A DNA stretch of 64,000 nucleotides from Pseudomonas gozinkensis (lineage in GTDB: Bacteria > Pseudomonadota > Gammaproteobacteria > Pseudomonadales > Pseudomonadaceae). Both the position numbers and the translations under genes were made by a program. Where the stretch lies: positions 4,118,501 to 4,182,500 of the forward strand of contig NZ_CP062253.1 in assembly GCF_014863585.1 (NCBI RefSeq). The letters are read 5' to 3'. The notes under the pieces are model-generated. The model worked only from the letters and a program-made list of their open reading frames with translations, was not told where the DNA came from and ran no database searches. Shown here piece by piece: positions 29,788 through 41,040 of this stretch. Position 1 is the stretch's first letter; the number at the start of each line of letters is the position of its first letter.

Positions 29788-29813
29788 AAACGGCACCTTT
29801 GGGTGCCGTTTTT
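29788..29813. terminator. Terminator at the end of nuo, facing the GNAT gene
   Basis: AAACGGCACC and its exact complement flank a TTTG loop, with T's following on the plus strand. It lies between the convergent nuoN and GNAT genes and may act on both strands. Confidence 0.9.
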
Positions 29814-29817
29814 GCGT

Positions 29818-30291
29818 CTAGACCGTCTTGAGTTGTTTCACCATCGGCACGCAGGCCAGTTGCAGACCTGAAGGCGATTGATAGATCGCCCTCCCCTCCC
29901 CGACGTAACCGCAGCGCCGATAAAAATCAGCGGCATTCAACGTCGCATCCAGACAAACCTCTGCCAGTCCCAGATCCCGCGCCAGCGCTTCCAGAAAGTG
30001 CAGCACACGTTTACCCAGCCCGCGCTGCATGAAATCCGGATGGATGAAGATTGCACCGATTTCGCGGTGCTCCAGATCAAGCATGCCGGTTGCCACGGGC
30101 TCACTCTCAACGTAACCCAGATAGAAATGCTTTTGCATGAGCGTGTCATAACCGTCTGCCGCCGAGCCCTTTGTCCAGTCGAGCATTTGCTGCTCGCTGT
30201 AGGCACCGATGCATTGATGCCGGATCGCCAGTCGCCGAATCTCGAACGCTATCCCGGCATCGTCGGGGGTGGCTCTTTTCATTTCGAACAT
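29818..30291 (-). CDS. GNAT family N-acetyltransferase
   Basis: This is a 157-residue single-domain acetyltransferase. The acetyl-CoA site reads IFIHPDFMQRGLGKRVLHFLE (Q-x-x-G-x-G/K pattern near residue 85), followed by DATLNAADFYRRCGYVGEG. Substrate is unknown. The ATG at 30291 was chosen because AAGGAGAG lies 7-8 bases upstream; a longer frame back to 30366 would run through the terminator hairpin. The leader holds that minus-strand terminator and a possible short peptide, which suggests attenuation. Confidence 0.88.
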   Translation of the reverse strand: MFEMKRATPDDAGIAFEIRRLAIRHQCIGAYSEQQMLDWTKGSAADGYDTLMQKHFYLGYVESEPVATGMLDLEHREIGAIFIHPDFMQRGLGKRVLHFLEALARDLGLAEVCLDATLNAADFYRRCGYVGEGRAIYQSPSGLQLACVPMVKQLKTV

Positions 30292-30326
30292 TTCTCTCTC
30301 CTTGAGCCATGTGCAGACGGGTAATG

Positions 30327-30357
30327 AAAAAGCCCCGTCCATTTCTGGCGGGGCTTT
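30327..30357 (-). terminator. Intrinsic terminator (possible attenuator) upstream of the GNAT gene
   Basis: AAAGCCCCG pairs with CGGGGCTTT across an 11-nt loop, and on the minus strand the stem is followed by TTTTTC. It lies 36 bp before the GNAT start codon, so it would end a transcript entering that gene. Confidence 0.75.
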
Positions 30358-30390
30358 GGGTAACACGTCATTGACCAGACATGCATGACC

Positions 30391-30453
30391 TTATGGCCCG
30401 CCGGAAGCGGTCATAGAGGAGCACATCATGGTCATTCGGTGTTGGGTGGTCAT
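30391..30453 (-). CDS. Possible 20-residue leader peptide
   Basis: The frame encodes MTTQHRMTMMCSSMTASGGP: five methionines, four threonines, three serines. No Shine-Dalgarno site precedes it. A TTGACG at 30484-30489 and CACTAT at 30460-30465 (18-bp spacer) could place transcription almost at the ATG, making it leaderless. The stop codon lies inside a region able to pair ATGACC with GGTCAT, and the terminator at 30327 follows. A plus-strand frame (MVIRCWVVMAG, 30428-30463) with a good ribosome site overlaps it, so either, both or neither may be real. Confidence 0.3.
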   Translation of the reverse strand: MTTQHRMTMMCSSMTASGGP

Positions 30454-30500
30454 GGCCGGATAGTGCTGCGGATTGTTCCGTCACGTCAATCGCAGGCCAC

Positions 30501-30516
30501 CTAACGAAATTGTAAT
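30501..30516 (+). promoter_or_regulatory. Candidate metal-regulon operator upstream of the OprD porin
   Basis: CTAACGAAATTGTAAT matches 13 of 16 positions of the motif before czcC. It points toward the porin, whose start is 135 bp further on. Confidence 0.5.
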
Positions 30517-30651
30517 TCCCCAATCACCTCCCCGTTATCTGCAGCCTGCAACGATGTCACCCGGCGACTCTCCCGGCGGGCCCCTTGCCCGTCGAACAAT
30601 AAAACCCACGCCGAAGCTCGTTCCCGTTCTGCCGAACCCTAGGAGTGATTG

Positions 30652-31977
30652 ATGGTTAACAACACAAAAATATCGATGGCCGCTCTGGCAGTGATTGTCG
30701 GCGCTGGGCCGTCCACGGTGTTTGCAGAAGAAAAACCCGAAGGGTTTATCGAAGGCAGCAGCCTGACGGTGCTCAACCGTAACCTCTATTTCAACCGTGA
30801 CCACCGCAACGGCCAGTCCAGTCCGACGGGCAATGGTTATTCCGAAGCCTGGGCCCACGGCATCATCGGCAAGTTCGAATCCGGTTTCACCCAAGGCACC
30901 GTCGGGGTCGGGGTGGATGCGTTTGCGATGATCGGTCTGAAACTCGACACAGGAGACGGCCGCAACGGTGGCCGCAGTTCGTTCGATGTGTTGCCGGTCA
31001 ACAGCGACGGTGAAGCGCGGGACGAATACACCAAGGTCGGTGGCGCCGCCAAAGTGCGCGCTTTCGATACGGTGGTGAAAGTCGGTGATGTGTTCCCGGC
31101 CAACCCGGTGGTCGCGGCAGGCGATTCGCGATTGCTGCCGGAAAGCTTTCGCGGTGTGACGGCGACCAACACCAGCATCGAAGGCCTGTCGATCCAGGGC
31201 GGCCGGCTGCATGCGATGAGCCAGCCGGTTTCCAGCGACCTGCGTGAAAACTTCGCAACCTTCTATGCCGGCCCGGTCAATTCGCCGTGGATTGCTTACG
31301 GCGGCGGCGATTACGCGCTGAACAAAAACCTCAGTTTCAGCCTGTACTCCAGTCGCCTGAAAGATGCCTGGAACCAGTACTACGCCGGCACCGCCTGGAC
31401 GTATCCGCTGTCGGATGACCTGTCGTTGTTCGGTGGCCTGAATTACTACAAGGCGGTCGACGAGGGTAAACAACTGCTCGGCGAGTTCGACAACAACATC
31501 TGGAGCGGCCGCGTCGGCGTAAAACTCGGCGCCCACTCGGTCGCGCTCTCCCACCAGCGCAACAACGGCAACGACGACTTCGATTACCTGCGTCAGTCCG
31601 ACTCGATCTTCCTCGACAACTCGATCCAGTACAGCGACTTCAACTCACCGAAAGAGCGTTCGTGGATGGTGCGCTACGACCTCGACATGACCACTTATGG
31701 CGTGCCGGGCCTGTCGTTCATGACCCGCTATGCCCGCGGCACCGACGCCGATTATTCCAACGCCAACGCCGTGTACATGCGCCGCGATGCCGATGGCAAT
31801 CCGCTGACCGACCAGAAGCGCTGGGAGCGTGATATCGAAGTCAAATACGTGGTGCAAAGCGGTTCGATGAAAGACCTGGCGCTGCGCCTGCGCCAGGCCA
31901 CGACCCGCGCCACCGCGTTCGAGTCGGATCTAGATGAAGTGCGGGTGATCGTCGAATACCCGCTGGCGATTCTCTGA
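30652..31977 (+). CDS. OprD family outer-membrane porin
   Basis: The 441-residue product has a signal peptide (cleavage near residue 25, after VFA) followed by alternating beta strands typical of the 18-stranded OprD family, which imports amino acids, peptides or aromatic acids. Typical features are the N-terminal FIEGSSLTVLNRNLYFNRD, SWMVRYDLDMTTYGVPGLSFMTRYARG, and a C-terminal strand with alternating hydrophobic residues. The ATG at 30652 has AGGAG 6 bases upstream; a TTG one codon earlier is less likely. In P. aeruginosa, OprD is repressed by CzcR, which fits its place beside czc genes and the shared upstream motif. The substrate cannot be inferred. Confidence 0.92.
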   Translation: MVNNTKISMAALAVIVGAGPSTVFAEEKPEGFIEGSSLTVLNRNLYFNRDHRNGQSSPTGNGYSEAWAHGIIGKFESGFTQGTVGVGVDAFAMIGLKLDTGDGRNGGRSSFDVLPVNSDGEARDEYTKVGGAAKVRAFDTVVKVGDVFPANPVVAAGDSRLLPESFRGVTATNTSIEGLSIQGGRLHAMSQPVSSDLRENFATFYAGPVNSPWIAYGGGDYALNKNLSFSLYSSRLKDAWNQYYAGTAWTYPLSDDLSLFGGLNYYKAVDEGKQLLGEFDNNIWSGRVGVKLGAHSVALSHQRNNGNDDFDYLRQSDSIFLDNSIQYSDFNSPKERSWMVRYDLDMTTYGVPGLSFMTRYARGTDADYSNANAVYMRRDADGNPLTDQKRWERDIEVKYVVQSGSMKDLALRLRQATTRATAFESDLDEVRVIVEYPLAIL

Positions 31978-32042
31978 GTTTCACCAGCAATGCCCATTCA
32001 CCTTTAGAAGCTCCTTGCTCCTTTGGTAAGAGGTGAATCTTT

Positions 32043-32066
32043 GGCGTCCTTCGGGGCGCCTTTTTT
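32043..32066 (+). terminator. Intrinsic terminator after the porin
   Basis: GGCGTCC pairs with GGGCGCC (one G-U) around a TTCG tetraloop, followed by six T. Confidence 0.88.
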
Positions 32067-32073
32067 GCGCCCG

Positions 32074-32107
32074 AAAAAAAGCCCGACTCACTGCACATGA
32101 ACCGGGC
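32074..32107 (-). terminator. Intrinsic terminator after the DUF2790 gene
   Basis: On the minus strand GCCCG and CGGGC flank a 17-nt loop and are followed by seven T's. It converges on the porin terminator. Confidence 0.65.
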
Positions 32108-32126
32108 GCTTCAGCCGGGATTAGCG

Positions 32127-32459
32127 TCAGCCACCCTGCTGACGACAATTCCCCATCACGTTGTAAGTGACCGTATTGAGTTGCCCCTTGGAGTCTTCGT
32201 AAGTCATCGCAGCCGGCACGACCGCGCATTCATTCTTTGGCCGGACAACGCTCACCACCTTCTTCACATCCAGCTTCATCCCGTACTCGTATTCCTTGAC
32301 CACCGGCGCCGCTTTGCCCTGACTGGCCGCGTACTGCTCCATGGCTTTGGTGTTGGCACTGAGCGCCCGGTCGAACGTTCTGTCGCCACCGCCTTCGGCC
32401 AACACATTCAAGGACATTGCCATGACACCGGTGAACGCCATCCACTTGAGAAGCTTCAT
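32127..32459 (-). CDS. Small exported DUF2790-family protein
   Basis: The 110-residue product has a signal peptide (MKLLKWMAFTGVMAMSLNVLA) and a mature part of about 89 residues. The C-terminal domain (YEYGMKLDVKKVVSV, then two cysteines in NECAVVPAAMTY and NVMGNCRQQ) fits the DUF2790 family, which is common in Pseudomonas near metal-resistance genes. The function is unknown. The mature N-terminus shares EGGGDRTFDR with the next gene. The ATG at 32459 has AAGGAG upstream; the longer frame passes through a terminator. Confidence 0.82.
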   Translation of the reverse strand: MKLLKWMAFTGVMAMSLNVLAEGGGDRTFDRALSANTKAMEQYAASQGKAAPVVKEYEYGMKLDVKKVVSVVRPKNECAVVPAAMTYEDSKGQLNTVTYNVMGNCRQQGG

Positions 32460-32484
32460 ATCCATCTCCTTCAAAACAAACTCA

Positions 32485-32519
32485 TAAAAAAGCCCACCAT
32501 CGATGCGCGATGACGGGCT
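32485..32519 (-). terminator. Intrinsic terminator between the two small exported genes
   Basis: On the minus strand AGCCC...GGGCT with an inner CATCG/CGATG stem is followed by six T's. It separates the two small genes, though read-through is possible since no clear promoter was seen for the second. Confidence 0.7.
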
Positions 32520-32537
32520 CATTCATTGGCGCCACGC

Positions 32538-32738
32538 TTACAGGTCTTGGGTCTTGTCGTCCTTCTTGTCGTTCACGACGACGGGATCACGGGCCTTTTC
32601 CTTCGCAGCAAACACCTCCATCGAGCGGTCATTGGCAGTCATCATTCTGTCGAACGTGCGGTCGCCGCCACCTTCGGCCAACACCAGGGAAGACATCATC
32701 AGAGCCACGGCAAACGCGCCAATCTGTGCAAGTTTCAT
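32538..32738 (-). CDS. Small exported protein, truncated paralogue of the DUF2790 neighbour
   Basis: The 66-residue product has a signal peptide (MKLAQIGAFAVALMMSSLVLA) and a charged mature part of about 45 residues. The mature part begins EGGGDRTFDRMMTANDRSME, nearly the same motif as the adjacent DUF2790 protein, but it lacks the C-terminal domain and its cysteines. It probably arose by tandem duplication and loss. The ATG at 32738 has GAGGA upstream. The motif shared with czcC lies 72 bp before the start, so metal-dependent expression is likely; molecular role unknown. Confidence 0.78.
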   Translation of the reverse strand: MKLAQIGAFAVALMMSSLVLAEGGGDRTFDRMMTANDRSMEVFAAKEKARDPVVVNDKKDDKTQDL

Positions 32739-32810
32739 CGTTGATTCCTCATTCAAGTAACTGACGGGATCAAGGTAACAATCCGAACCTTTCGTGACGG
32801 TGGCGCCGAA

Positions 32811-32826
32811 ATTACATATCCGTTAT
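32811..32826 (-). promoter_or_regulatory. Candidate metal-regulon operator upstream of the small exported genes
   Basis: On the minus strand this reads ATAACGGATATGTAAT, 15 of 16 identical to the site before czcC and in the same orientation and nearly the same distance from the start codon. Confidence 0.55.
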
Positions 32827-32857
32827 GTGCCACCGCCCTATTGGATCAATACAAAAA

Positions 32858-32883
32858 CTGTGGGAGCGAGCTCGCTCCCACAG
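32858..32883. repeat. Perfect 26-bp palindromic REP remnant
   Basis: CTGTGGGAGCGAG is followed at once by its exact complement, a collapsed REP pair with no spacer. It lies 5 bp after the czcA stop and could form a strong 3-prime hairpin on that transcript. Confidence 0.88.
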
Positions 32884-32888
32884 GTAGA

Positions 32889-36059
<3,171 letters not shown>

Positions 36060-37253
36060 TTAATGACTGTGCTCGGCCGAGGCTTTGCCCAGCTCCGATT
36101 TGAGGACGAAGCTGCCGGCGCTGGCGACTTGCACGCCCGGTTCCAGTCCGGCGGTGACTTCCACCTGACCCGCCGCGCGACTGCCCAGCTCCACCGCTTG
36201 GGCCTTGAAGCCGTCGTCGGTGCGCACGAATACCGTGGGTTTGTCCTCGACGGTCTGGATTGCGGTTTCCGGTACGGCGACTTTGGCCTGACGGCTGTCG
36301 GTGGCGACCAGCGCGGTGACGAACAGGCCGGGACGCCATGAGCCTTGCGGGTTTTCCAGGGTGACGCGCACGGTCGCGGTGCGGGTCTGTTCGCCGAGCA
36401 GGCTGCCGACGTAGGCCACGGTGCCGCTGACCTCGGCATTCAACTCCGCCGCGCTGACGGTGACGGGTTTGCCCACTTGCACCTTGTTCAAGTCCTTCGG
36501 TGAAACGCCGAACGTGACCCACACCCGCGACAGGTCCGAAAGCGTGAACGCCGCCGTGGTTTCATCGACCACCTCCCCCGGCGTCAGGTGTTTTTCCACC
36601 ACCACGCCATCGAACGGCGCCCGCAGTTCATAGCGATTGCCACCGGTGGCGACCACACTGCCACTGAGTACGCTGATCTTCTGCCGGGCATTGCTCACGG
36701 CGATTTCGGCTTCTTCCAGGGCCTGGCGCGCCTGGAGGAAATCCTGCTCGGCGGAGATCTTGTCCTGCCACAGTTTCTTCTCGCGCTCGAACGTCGTGCG
36801 GGCCAAAGCCAGACGACGTTGCGCGGCAGCCTGCTCACTGCGCTGATCGGAAATCTGCTGACTGGCGATCACGGCCAGCAACTGGCCCTTCTTCACCGAC
36901 TGCCCGAGATTCACCGACACCGACTCGACCACGCCCGGCACGCGCGGCACCACATGCGCAGTGCGGTCTTCGTCAAAGCGCACTTCGCCAGGGAATGACA
37001 GACCGAGGCTGAAGTCATGCGCCTGCGCGACGGCCAGTTGAATGCCCGCTGCCGCGATCTGCTCGGCAGTCAATTCGATGTGCCCTTCTTCGTCGTGCTC
37101 GCCGTCAGCGGCGGCGCCTTCTTCGGCGTGATCGGCGTGTTCCGCCGCTTCATCGGCGTGCGCATCGATAGGCGCATTGCCGCTCCACATCGAGCCGATG
37201 CCAATGCCCAGCGCCAACGTCGCCGCAGCGACCACGATCAGTTTTTTGTCCAT
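36060..37253 (-). CDS. czcB: Heavy-metal efflux periplasmic adaptor CzcB
   Basis: The 397-residue membrane-fusion protein links CzcA to CzcC. It has one N-terminal membrane anchor, then a His- and acid-rich stretch (residues about 32-60 with repeats such as AEHADHAEEG and GEHDEEGH) likely to bind metal. Barrel-hairpin-lipoyl domains follow, including VVPRVPGVVESVSVNLGQ and LRAPFDGVVVEKHLTPGE. The C-terminus ends in EHSH, another possible metal ligand. The ATG at 37253 has AGAGGAG upstream; a longer frame starts eight codons earlier without support. Confidence 0.94.
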   Translation of the reverse strand: MDKKLIVVAAATLALGIGIGSMWSGNAPIDAHADEAAEHADHAEEGAAADGEHDEEGHIELTAEQIAAAGIQLAVAQAHDFSLGLSFPGEVRFDEDRTAHVVPRVPGVVESVSVNLGQSVKKGQLLAVIASQQISDQRSEQAAAQRRLALARTTFEREKKLWQDKISAEQDFLQARQALEEAEIAVSNARQKISVLSGSVVATGGNRYELRAPFDGVVVEKHLTPGEVVDETTAAFTLSDLSRVWVTFGVSPKDLNKVQVGKPVTVSAAELNAEVSGTVAYVGSLLGEQTRTATVRVTLENPQGSWRPGLFVTALVATDSRQAKVAVPETAIQTVEDKPTVFVRTDDGFKAQAVELGSRAAGQVEVTAGLEPGVQVASAGSFVLKSELGKASAEHSH

Positions 37254-37302
37254 GGAAACTCCTCTGCGCCAAACCATCGCGCAGTGATCAGAAAGTTGAA
37301 AT

Positions 37303-38550
37303 TCAAGGGTTGGCGCTGAGGTCGCCGAAGATGCGTTCGATGCGGACCCGGGCGTCGGTCGCCTCGCTCACCGCCTGGATGTATTGGCTGCGAGCGACGA
37401 TCAATGTTCGCTGGGCGTCGAGCACGTCGAGGAAGCCGAACTTGCCCATTTCGAAACCGCGAGTGGCGCTGTCCACCGCACTTTGCGCGGCGGGCAGGAT
37501 GGTCCGGTCGAACGCCTGGATTTCGCCGTTGGCGGTCTGCCATTGCGCCAGCGTGGTCTGGATTTCCGTGCGCAGACGCAGTTCGGTGGCGTTGCGCAGG
37601 TCCCGCGCCTGATCGGTACGCCGCGCCGCCGCCAGCACGTTGCCCTGATTGCGGTTGAACAGCGGAATCGGCATCGACAGCCCGACCACGTTGACCCGCT
37701 CGCGCTCGGTTTCGCTGTACTGGCTGCCGATACTGACGGTCAGATCGGGAATCCGCTGGGACTTTTCCAGTCCCAGCGACGCCTCGCGCTGGTCGATCTG
37801 CAACCTGGCCAGGCGCAGCTCCGCTGTTTCATTAAGGCGCTCAAGCAAACGGTTGGGCGGCGGTACGTTGGGCGGGCTTTGAGTCGCGGTCTGCACCGTG
37901 GTCGACGTCGGCAACGGTGCGCCCATGACCTGGGCCAATTGCTGGTACGCATTGGCCTGATCGCGCTCGGCGCGGCTCACTTCCAGACGCACCTCCGAGA
38001 GCTGCACTTGTGCCCGCGTGCCTTCCACTGGCGAAGACTTGCCCGCCTCGATCCGGCCCTGCGCCACGCGTAAACCGTGCTCGGCAAGTTGCAGCGACTG
38101 CCGGGCCAACTGCAAACGTTGCTGCGCGGTTTGCGCGCCGTTGAACGCTTGAAGCACATCGGCGCGCAGTGCGTTGCGCTTGCGCTCCAGCTCGATGCCG
38201 GCGGCATCCTGCGCACGGCTCGCCACATCAATCCGCGCGCCCCGCTTGCCGCCCAGTTCGATCGGCTGGCTGAGCATCACCGTAGTAGTGCGCGATTCGC
38301 GCCGGGTGTCTTCGGCTTCCCACGACACCTCGGGGTTGGGGATCAGCCCGGCCTGCTTGCGGTCGCCTTCGGCAATGCCGATTTCCCACTGCGCGGCGGC
38401 CAGCTCCGGGTTGCCGGCGAACGCGGTTTGCAGCGCCTGATCCAGCGTCAGGGTCGATGCGCTGGCAAGACTGGTACAGGCCAGCAACAAGAGGCCGCTG
38501 GCGGTTTTTTTCAGGCGCGATCGCGCCGTCAGTTCAATTAAACCGGGCAA
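37303..38550 (-). CDS. czcC: Outer-membrane channel CzcC (TolC family), TTG start
   Basis: The 415-residue outer-membrane factor has a signal peptide (KKTASGLLLLACTSLASAS) and the two repeated OEP domains. They are marked by TLDQALQTAFAGNPELAAAQ near the N-terminus and RGFEMGKFGFLDVLDAQRTL near the C-terminus. No ATG fits: the frame opens with TTG codons at 38571 and 38550. The one at 38550 has AAGGA 8-9 bases upstream and is preferred. It is the first gene of czcCBA, with a candidate operator 77 bp before the start. Confidence 0.9.
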   Translation of the reverse strand: MPGLIELTARSRLKKTASGLLLLACTSLASASTLTLDQALQTAFAGNPELAAAQWEIGIAEGDRKQAGLIPNPEVSWEAEDTRRESRTTTVMLSQPIELGGKRGARIDVASRAQDAAGIELERKRNALRADVLQAFNGAQTAQQRLQLARQSLQLAEHGLRVAQGRIEAGKSSPVEGTRAQVQLSEVRLEVSRAERDQANAYQQLAQVMGAPLPTSTTVQTATQSPPNVPPPNRLLERLNETAELRLARLQIDQREASLGLEKSQRIPDLTVSIGSQYSETERERVNVVGLSMPIPLFNRNQGNVLAAARRTDQARDLRNATELRLRTEIQTTLAQWQTANGEIQAFDRTILPAAQSAVDSATRGFEMGKFGFLDVLDAQRTLIVARSQYIQAVSEATDARVRIERIFGDLSANP

Positions 38551-38627
38551 TGGAAGGCTTCCTTCAATCAAGAATCGTTGATGGCGCCACGGTAGGGTTT
38601 TGAACTTATCGACAAGGTGACGTGAAC

Positions 38628-38643
38628 ATTACAAATCCGTTAT
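38628..38643 (-). promoter_or_regulatory. Candidate CzcR/CopR box upstream of czcC
   Basis: The minus strand reads ATAACGGATTTGTAAT, that is ATTACA-N5-GTTAT on plus. As I recall, the P. aeruginosa CopR box is CTGACA-N5-GTAAT, which is similar in layout. The site is repeated before two other units in this island. Confidence 0.6.
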
Positions 38644-38825
38644 CCACGGTTTATCGAAGTTGTTTTGCTCTAGGATTCGAAGTTCGAATGACTTTGTTGC
38701 AATACATGGAAACAAATACACGTTAGATATCTGCCGAACAGCACTTGCCGAAATGGAAGCCATCAAAAAATGATCACTTCGCTGCGACAGGCTGTCGCGG
38801 ATGGCCGATTTAAAGGGCTCAGGCG

Positions 38826-38856
38826 TTGACTCTGTAGCCACTACAGCCTTTACCGT
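38826..38856 (+). promoter_or_regulatory. MerR/CadR-type metal-responsive promoter before czcRS
   Basis: TTGACT is followed directly by the dyad CTGTAG-CCA-CTACAG. The dyad fills a 19-bp spacer before a weak -10 (TACCGT). A -35 box abutting a dyad in an over-long spacer is the hallmark of MerR-family promoters, and the sequence is close to CadR/PbrR/ZntR sites. No MerR gene is in the window, so the regulator would act from elsewhere. Confidence 0.68.
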
Positions 38857-38959
38857 GCACGCCACTCAGTTACAAAGTCCGTCAGGAAGCCCCTACAAAA
38901 ACTACAACTTCCCCGACCCATTTACTTAAATACCCATTCATTAAAAGTGGTGAAACATC

Positions 38960-39634
38960 ATGCGAATCCTTGTCGTCGAGGACGAGCTTAAAGCTGCCGA
39001 ATACTTGCATCAGGGCCTGACCGAAAGTGGTTATATCGTTGATCACGCCGTCAATGGCGCGGATGGTTTGCACCTGGCGCAACAACAGGTTTATGACCTG
39101 ATCATTCTCGATGTGAACCTGCCGGAACTCGACGGCTGGAGCGTGCTGGAACAACTGCGTCGCACCCACTCCACACGGGTGATGATGCTCACCGCACGCG
39201 GGCGGCTGGCAGACAAGATCCGGGGACTGGATCTGGGCGCCGATGATTATCTGGTCAAGCCATTCGAGTTTCCGGAACTGCTGGCACGGGTGCGCACGTT
39301 GATGCGTCGCAGCGAGAACATCCCGGTGCCGCAGGTGCTCAAGGTCGCCGATCTGGAACTCGATCCGGGCCGTCACCGGGCCTTTCGTGGCACGCAGCGC
39401 ATCGACCTGACCACCAAGGAATTCGCCCTGCTGCACCTGTTGATGCGCCAGTCCGGCGAAGTGCTGACCCGCACCCAGATCATCTCGCTGGTGTGGGACA
39501 TGAATTTCGACTGCGACACCAACGTGGTCGAGGTCTCGATCCGCCGCTTGCGGGCGAAGATCGACGACCCGTTCGACAGCAAACTGATCCACACCCTGCG
39601 CGGCGTCGGCTATGTGCTGGAGGCCCGGGAATGA
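38960..39634 (+). CDS. czcR: Heavy-metal response regulator (CzcR/CopR type)
   Basis: This is a 224-residue OmpR-family regulator. The receiver domain has the acidic pocket (E7, D8), the phosphorylated D51 (LILDVNLPE) and K101 in [12 protein letters not shown]. The C-terminal winged helix ends [14 protein letters not shown], as in CopR, CzcR and CusR. It should be phosphorylated by the adjacent kinase and control czcCBA and porin genes. CzcR rather than CopR is inferred from the divergent Zn/Co/Cd pump. The two genes overlap by 4 bases. Confidence 0.9.
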   Translation: MRILVVEDELKAAEYLHQGLTESGYIVDHAVNGADGLHLAQQQVYDLIILDVNLPELDGWSVLEQLRRTHSTRVMMLTARGRLADKIRGLDLGADDYLVKPFEFPELLARVRTLMRRSENIPVPQVLKVADLELDPGRHRAFRGTQRIDLTTKEFALLHLLMRQSGEVLTRTQIISLVWDMNFDCDTNVVEVSIRRLRAKIDDPFDSKLIHTLRGVGYVLEARE

Positions 39635-41040
39635 AGCCGGCGAGCCTGTCGCTGCGGCTGGGTCTGACGGTCAGCATTCTCGGCGCACTGCTGGTGGTGT
39701 TTCTGGCGATCCTCGCGTATTTCGCCCTGACCCATGAGCTGAACGCGCTATCGCGCGACAGCCTGGAAAAGAAGCTGGAACAGGTCGAGCACAGCCTGAC
39801 GCTGTACTTCGACACCGGCGAGATCAGTGCCAAGCCGCACATTTTGCTCGATCAGGTCATGGGGCATGACAACCTGACGCTGACCATTTACGACCTGAAC
39901 AACCTGCGCACGCCGCTGCTCAAATCCGGCTCGGGCCTGACAGATCCACGGGTTGAACTGAAGGCAGTAAGGGCGACGACCGAGCAGTTGACCCACACCG
40001 ACAGCGCCGATACCGAAGGCGCGAAGTTTCTCACCGTCTCCAAGCTGATTCGCTTGAAGGATGGCAGCAACGTACCGGTGCTGCTGTCGATGGATAACGC
40101 CCACGATCAGGCTCTGCTCAGCGCCTACCTGCGCTCGACGCTGATGGCCTTGCCGTTGCTGCTGGTGTTCATCGGCCTGACCGCCTGGGGCGCGGTGCAG
40201 CGCGGACTGGCGCCGCTGCGCGAGTTTCGCAAAGTGGCGGCGCGAGTGACAACGCAGGATCTCGATCATCGCCTGTCGGTGCTGAACATGCCCCAGGAAC
40301 TCAGCGAACTGGCGCAGGGCATCAACGTCATGCTCGATCGCCTGGACAGCGGCGTGCAGCAGCTGTCGCAGTTCTCCGATGACCTGGCCCACGAGCTGCG
40401 CACGCCGATCAACAACCTGATGGGCAAGGCCCAGGTGACGCTGTCGCGGGAGCGCTCGGTCGAGGAATACACCAACGTTCTGGTGTCCTGCACCGAGGAG
40501 CTGGAGCGGGTCGCGCGGATTGTCTCGGACATGCTGTTTCTGGCCCAGGCCAGCCAGCCTGCGGCCCACGCCTCGTTCGAGCCGATTGCGCTGGAGCAAG
40601 AGGCGTTCAGGGTGGCCGACCTGTTTTCCCTGTCGGCGCAGGACAGACAGATCGACCTGAAGGTCATCGGCAGCGCTCAGGTGTCGGGCGACCGGCTGAT
40701 GATTCAGCGAGCGATTTCCAATCTGCTGTCCAATGCCCTGCGCCACTGCCCGTCCGGCAAGACCGTTTCGCTGTTCATCGAACAGGCGCCGACCGAGGTG
40801 GCGCTGCGGGTGAGCAATCCCGGTGCGGGCATCGAGGCGCAGCACCTGCCGTATCTGTTCGACCGTTTTTACCGGGTCGACAGCAGTCGCACCCGCTCAC
40901 AGGGCAGTACCGGTCTGGGGCTGGCCATCGTGCATTCGATCATGACCCTGCATCAGGGCTCCGCGCAGGTTCAAAGCCGTCCGGGAGCGATGACGGTGTT
41001 CAGTCTGGTGTTTCCCGTGGTGCACCGGGAACGGCACTAA
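39631..41040 (+). CDS. czcS: Heavy-metal sensor histidine kinase (CzcS type)
   Basis: This is a 469-residue membrane kinase. A first helix (about 12-34) and a second (about 168-190) bracket a periplasmic sensor of some 130 residues. HAMP follows, then the dimerisation domain with H254 in [15 protein letters not shown], and an ATPase domain with [11 protein letters not shown] (N box) and [13 protein letters not shown] (G2 box). Length and layout match the CopS/CzcS/CusS heavy-metal kinase family. The ATG at 39631 overlaps the czcR stop; an earlier in-frame start would lie deep inside czcR. Confidence 0.92.
   Translation: MKPASLSLRLGLTVSILGALLVVFLAILAYFALTHELNALSRDSLEKKLEQVEHSLTLYFDTGEISAKPHILLDQVMGHDNLTLTIYDLNNLRTPLLKSGSGLTDPRVELKAVRATTEQLTHTDSADTEGAKFLTVSKLIRLKDGSNVPVLLSMDNAHDQALLSAYLRSTLMALPLLLVFIGLTAWGAVQRGLAPLREFRKVAARVTTQDLDHRLSVLNMPQELSELAQGINVMLDRLDSGVQQLSQFSDDLAHELRTPINNLMGKAQVTLSRERSVEEYTNVLVSCTEELERVARIVSDMLFLAQASQPAAHASFEPIALEQEAFRVADLFSLSAQDRQIDLKVIGSAQVSGDRLMIQRAISNLLSNALRHCPSGKTVSLFIEQAPTEVALRVSNPGAGIEAQHLPYLFDRFYRVDSSRTRSQGSTGLGLAIVHSIMTLHQGSAQVQSRPGAMTVFSLVFPVVHRERH

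Larger units (their letters stand above)
30292..30651. other. Regulatory gap between the GNAT gene and the porin
   Basis: These 360 bp hold a minus-strand terminator, a possible minus-strand leader peptide, a competing 11-codon plus-strand frame with an AGGAG site (30428-30463), several GGTCAT/ATGACC repeats, and a metal-island motif at 30501-30516. They must contain promoters for both flanking genes. Confidence 0.6.
38551..38959. promoter_or_regulatory. Divergent czcC-czcR control region
   Basis: These 409 bp have no gene. They hold the czcC-side motif (38628-38643), a perfect 15-bp dyad ATTCGAA-G-TTCGAAT (38675-38689) of unknown role, a MerR/CadR-type site pointing to czcR (38826-38856), and a looser copy of the first motif (38869-38885) 74 bp before czcR. 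Confidence 0.7.
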
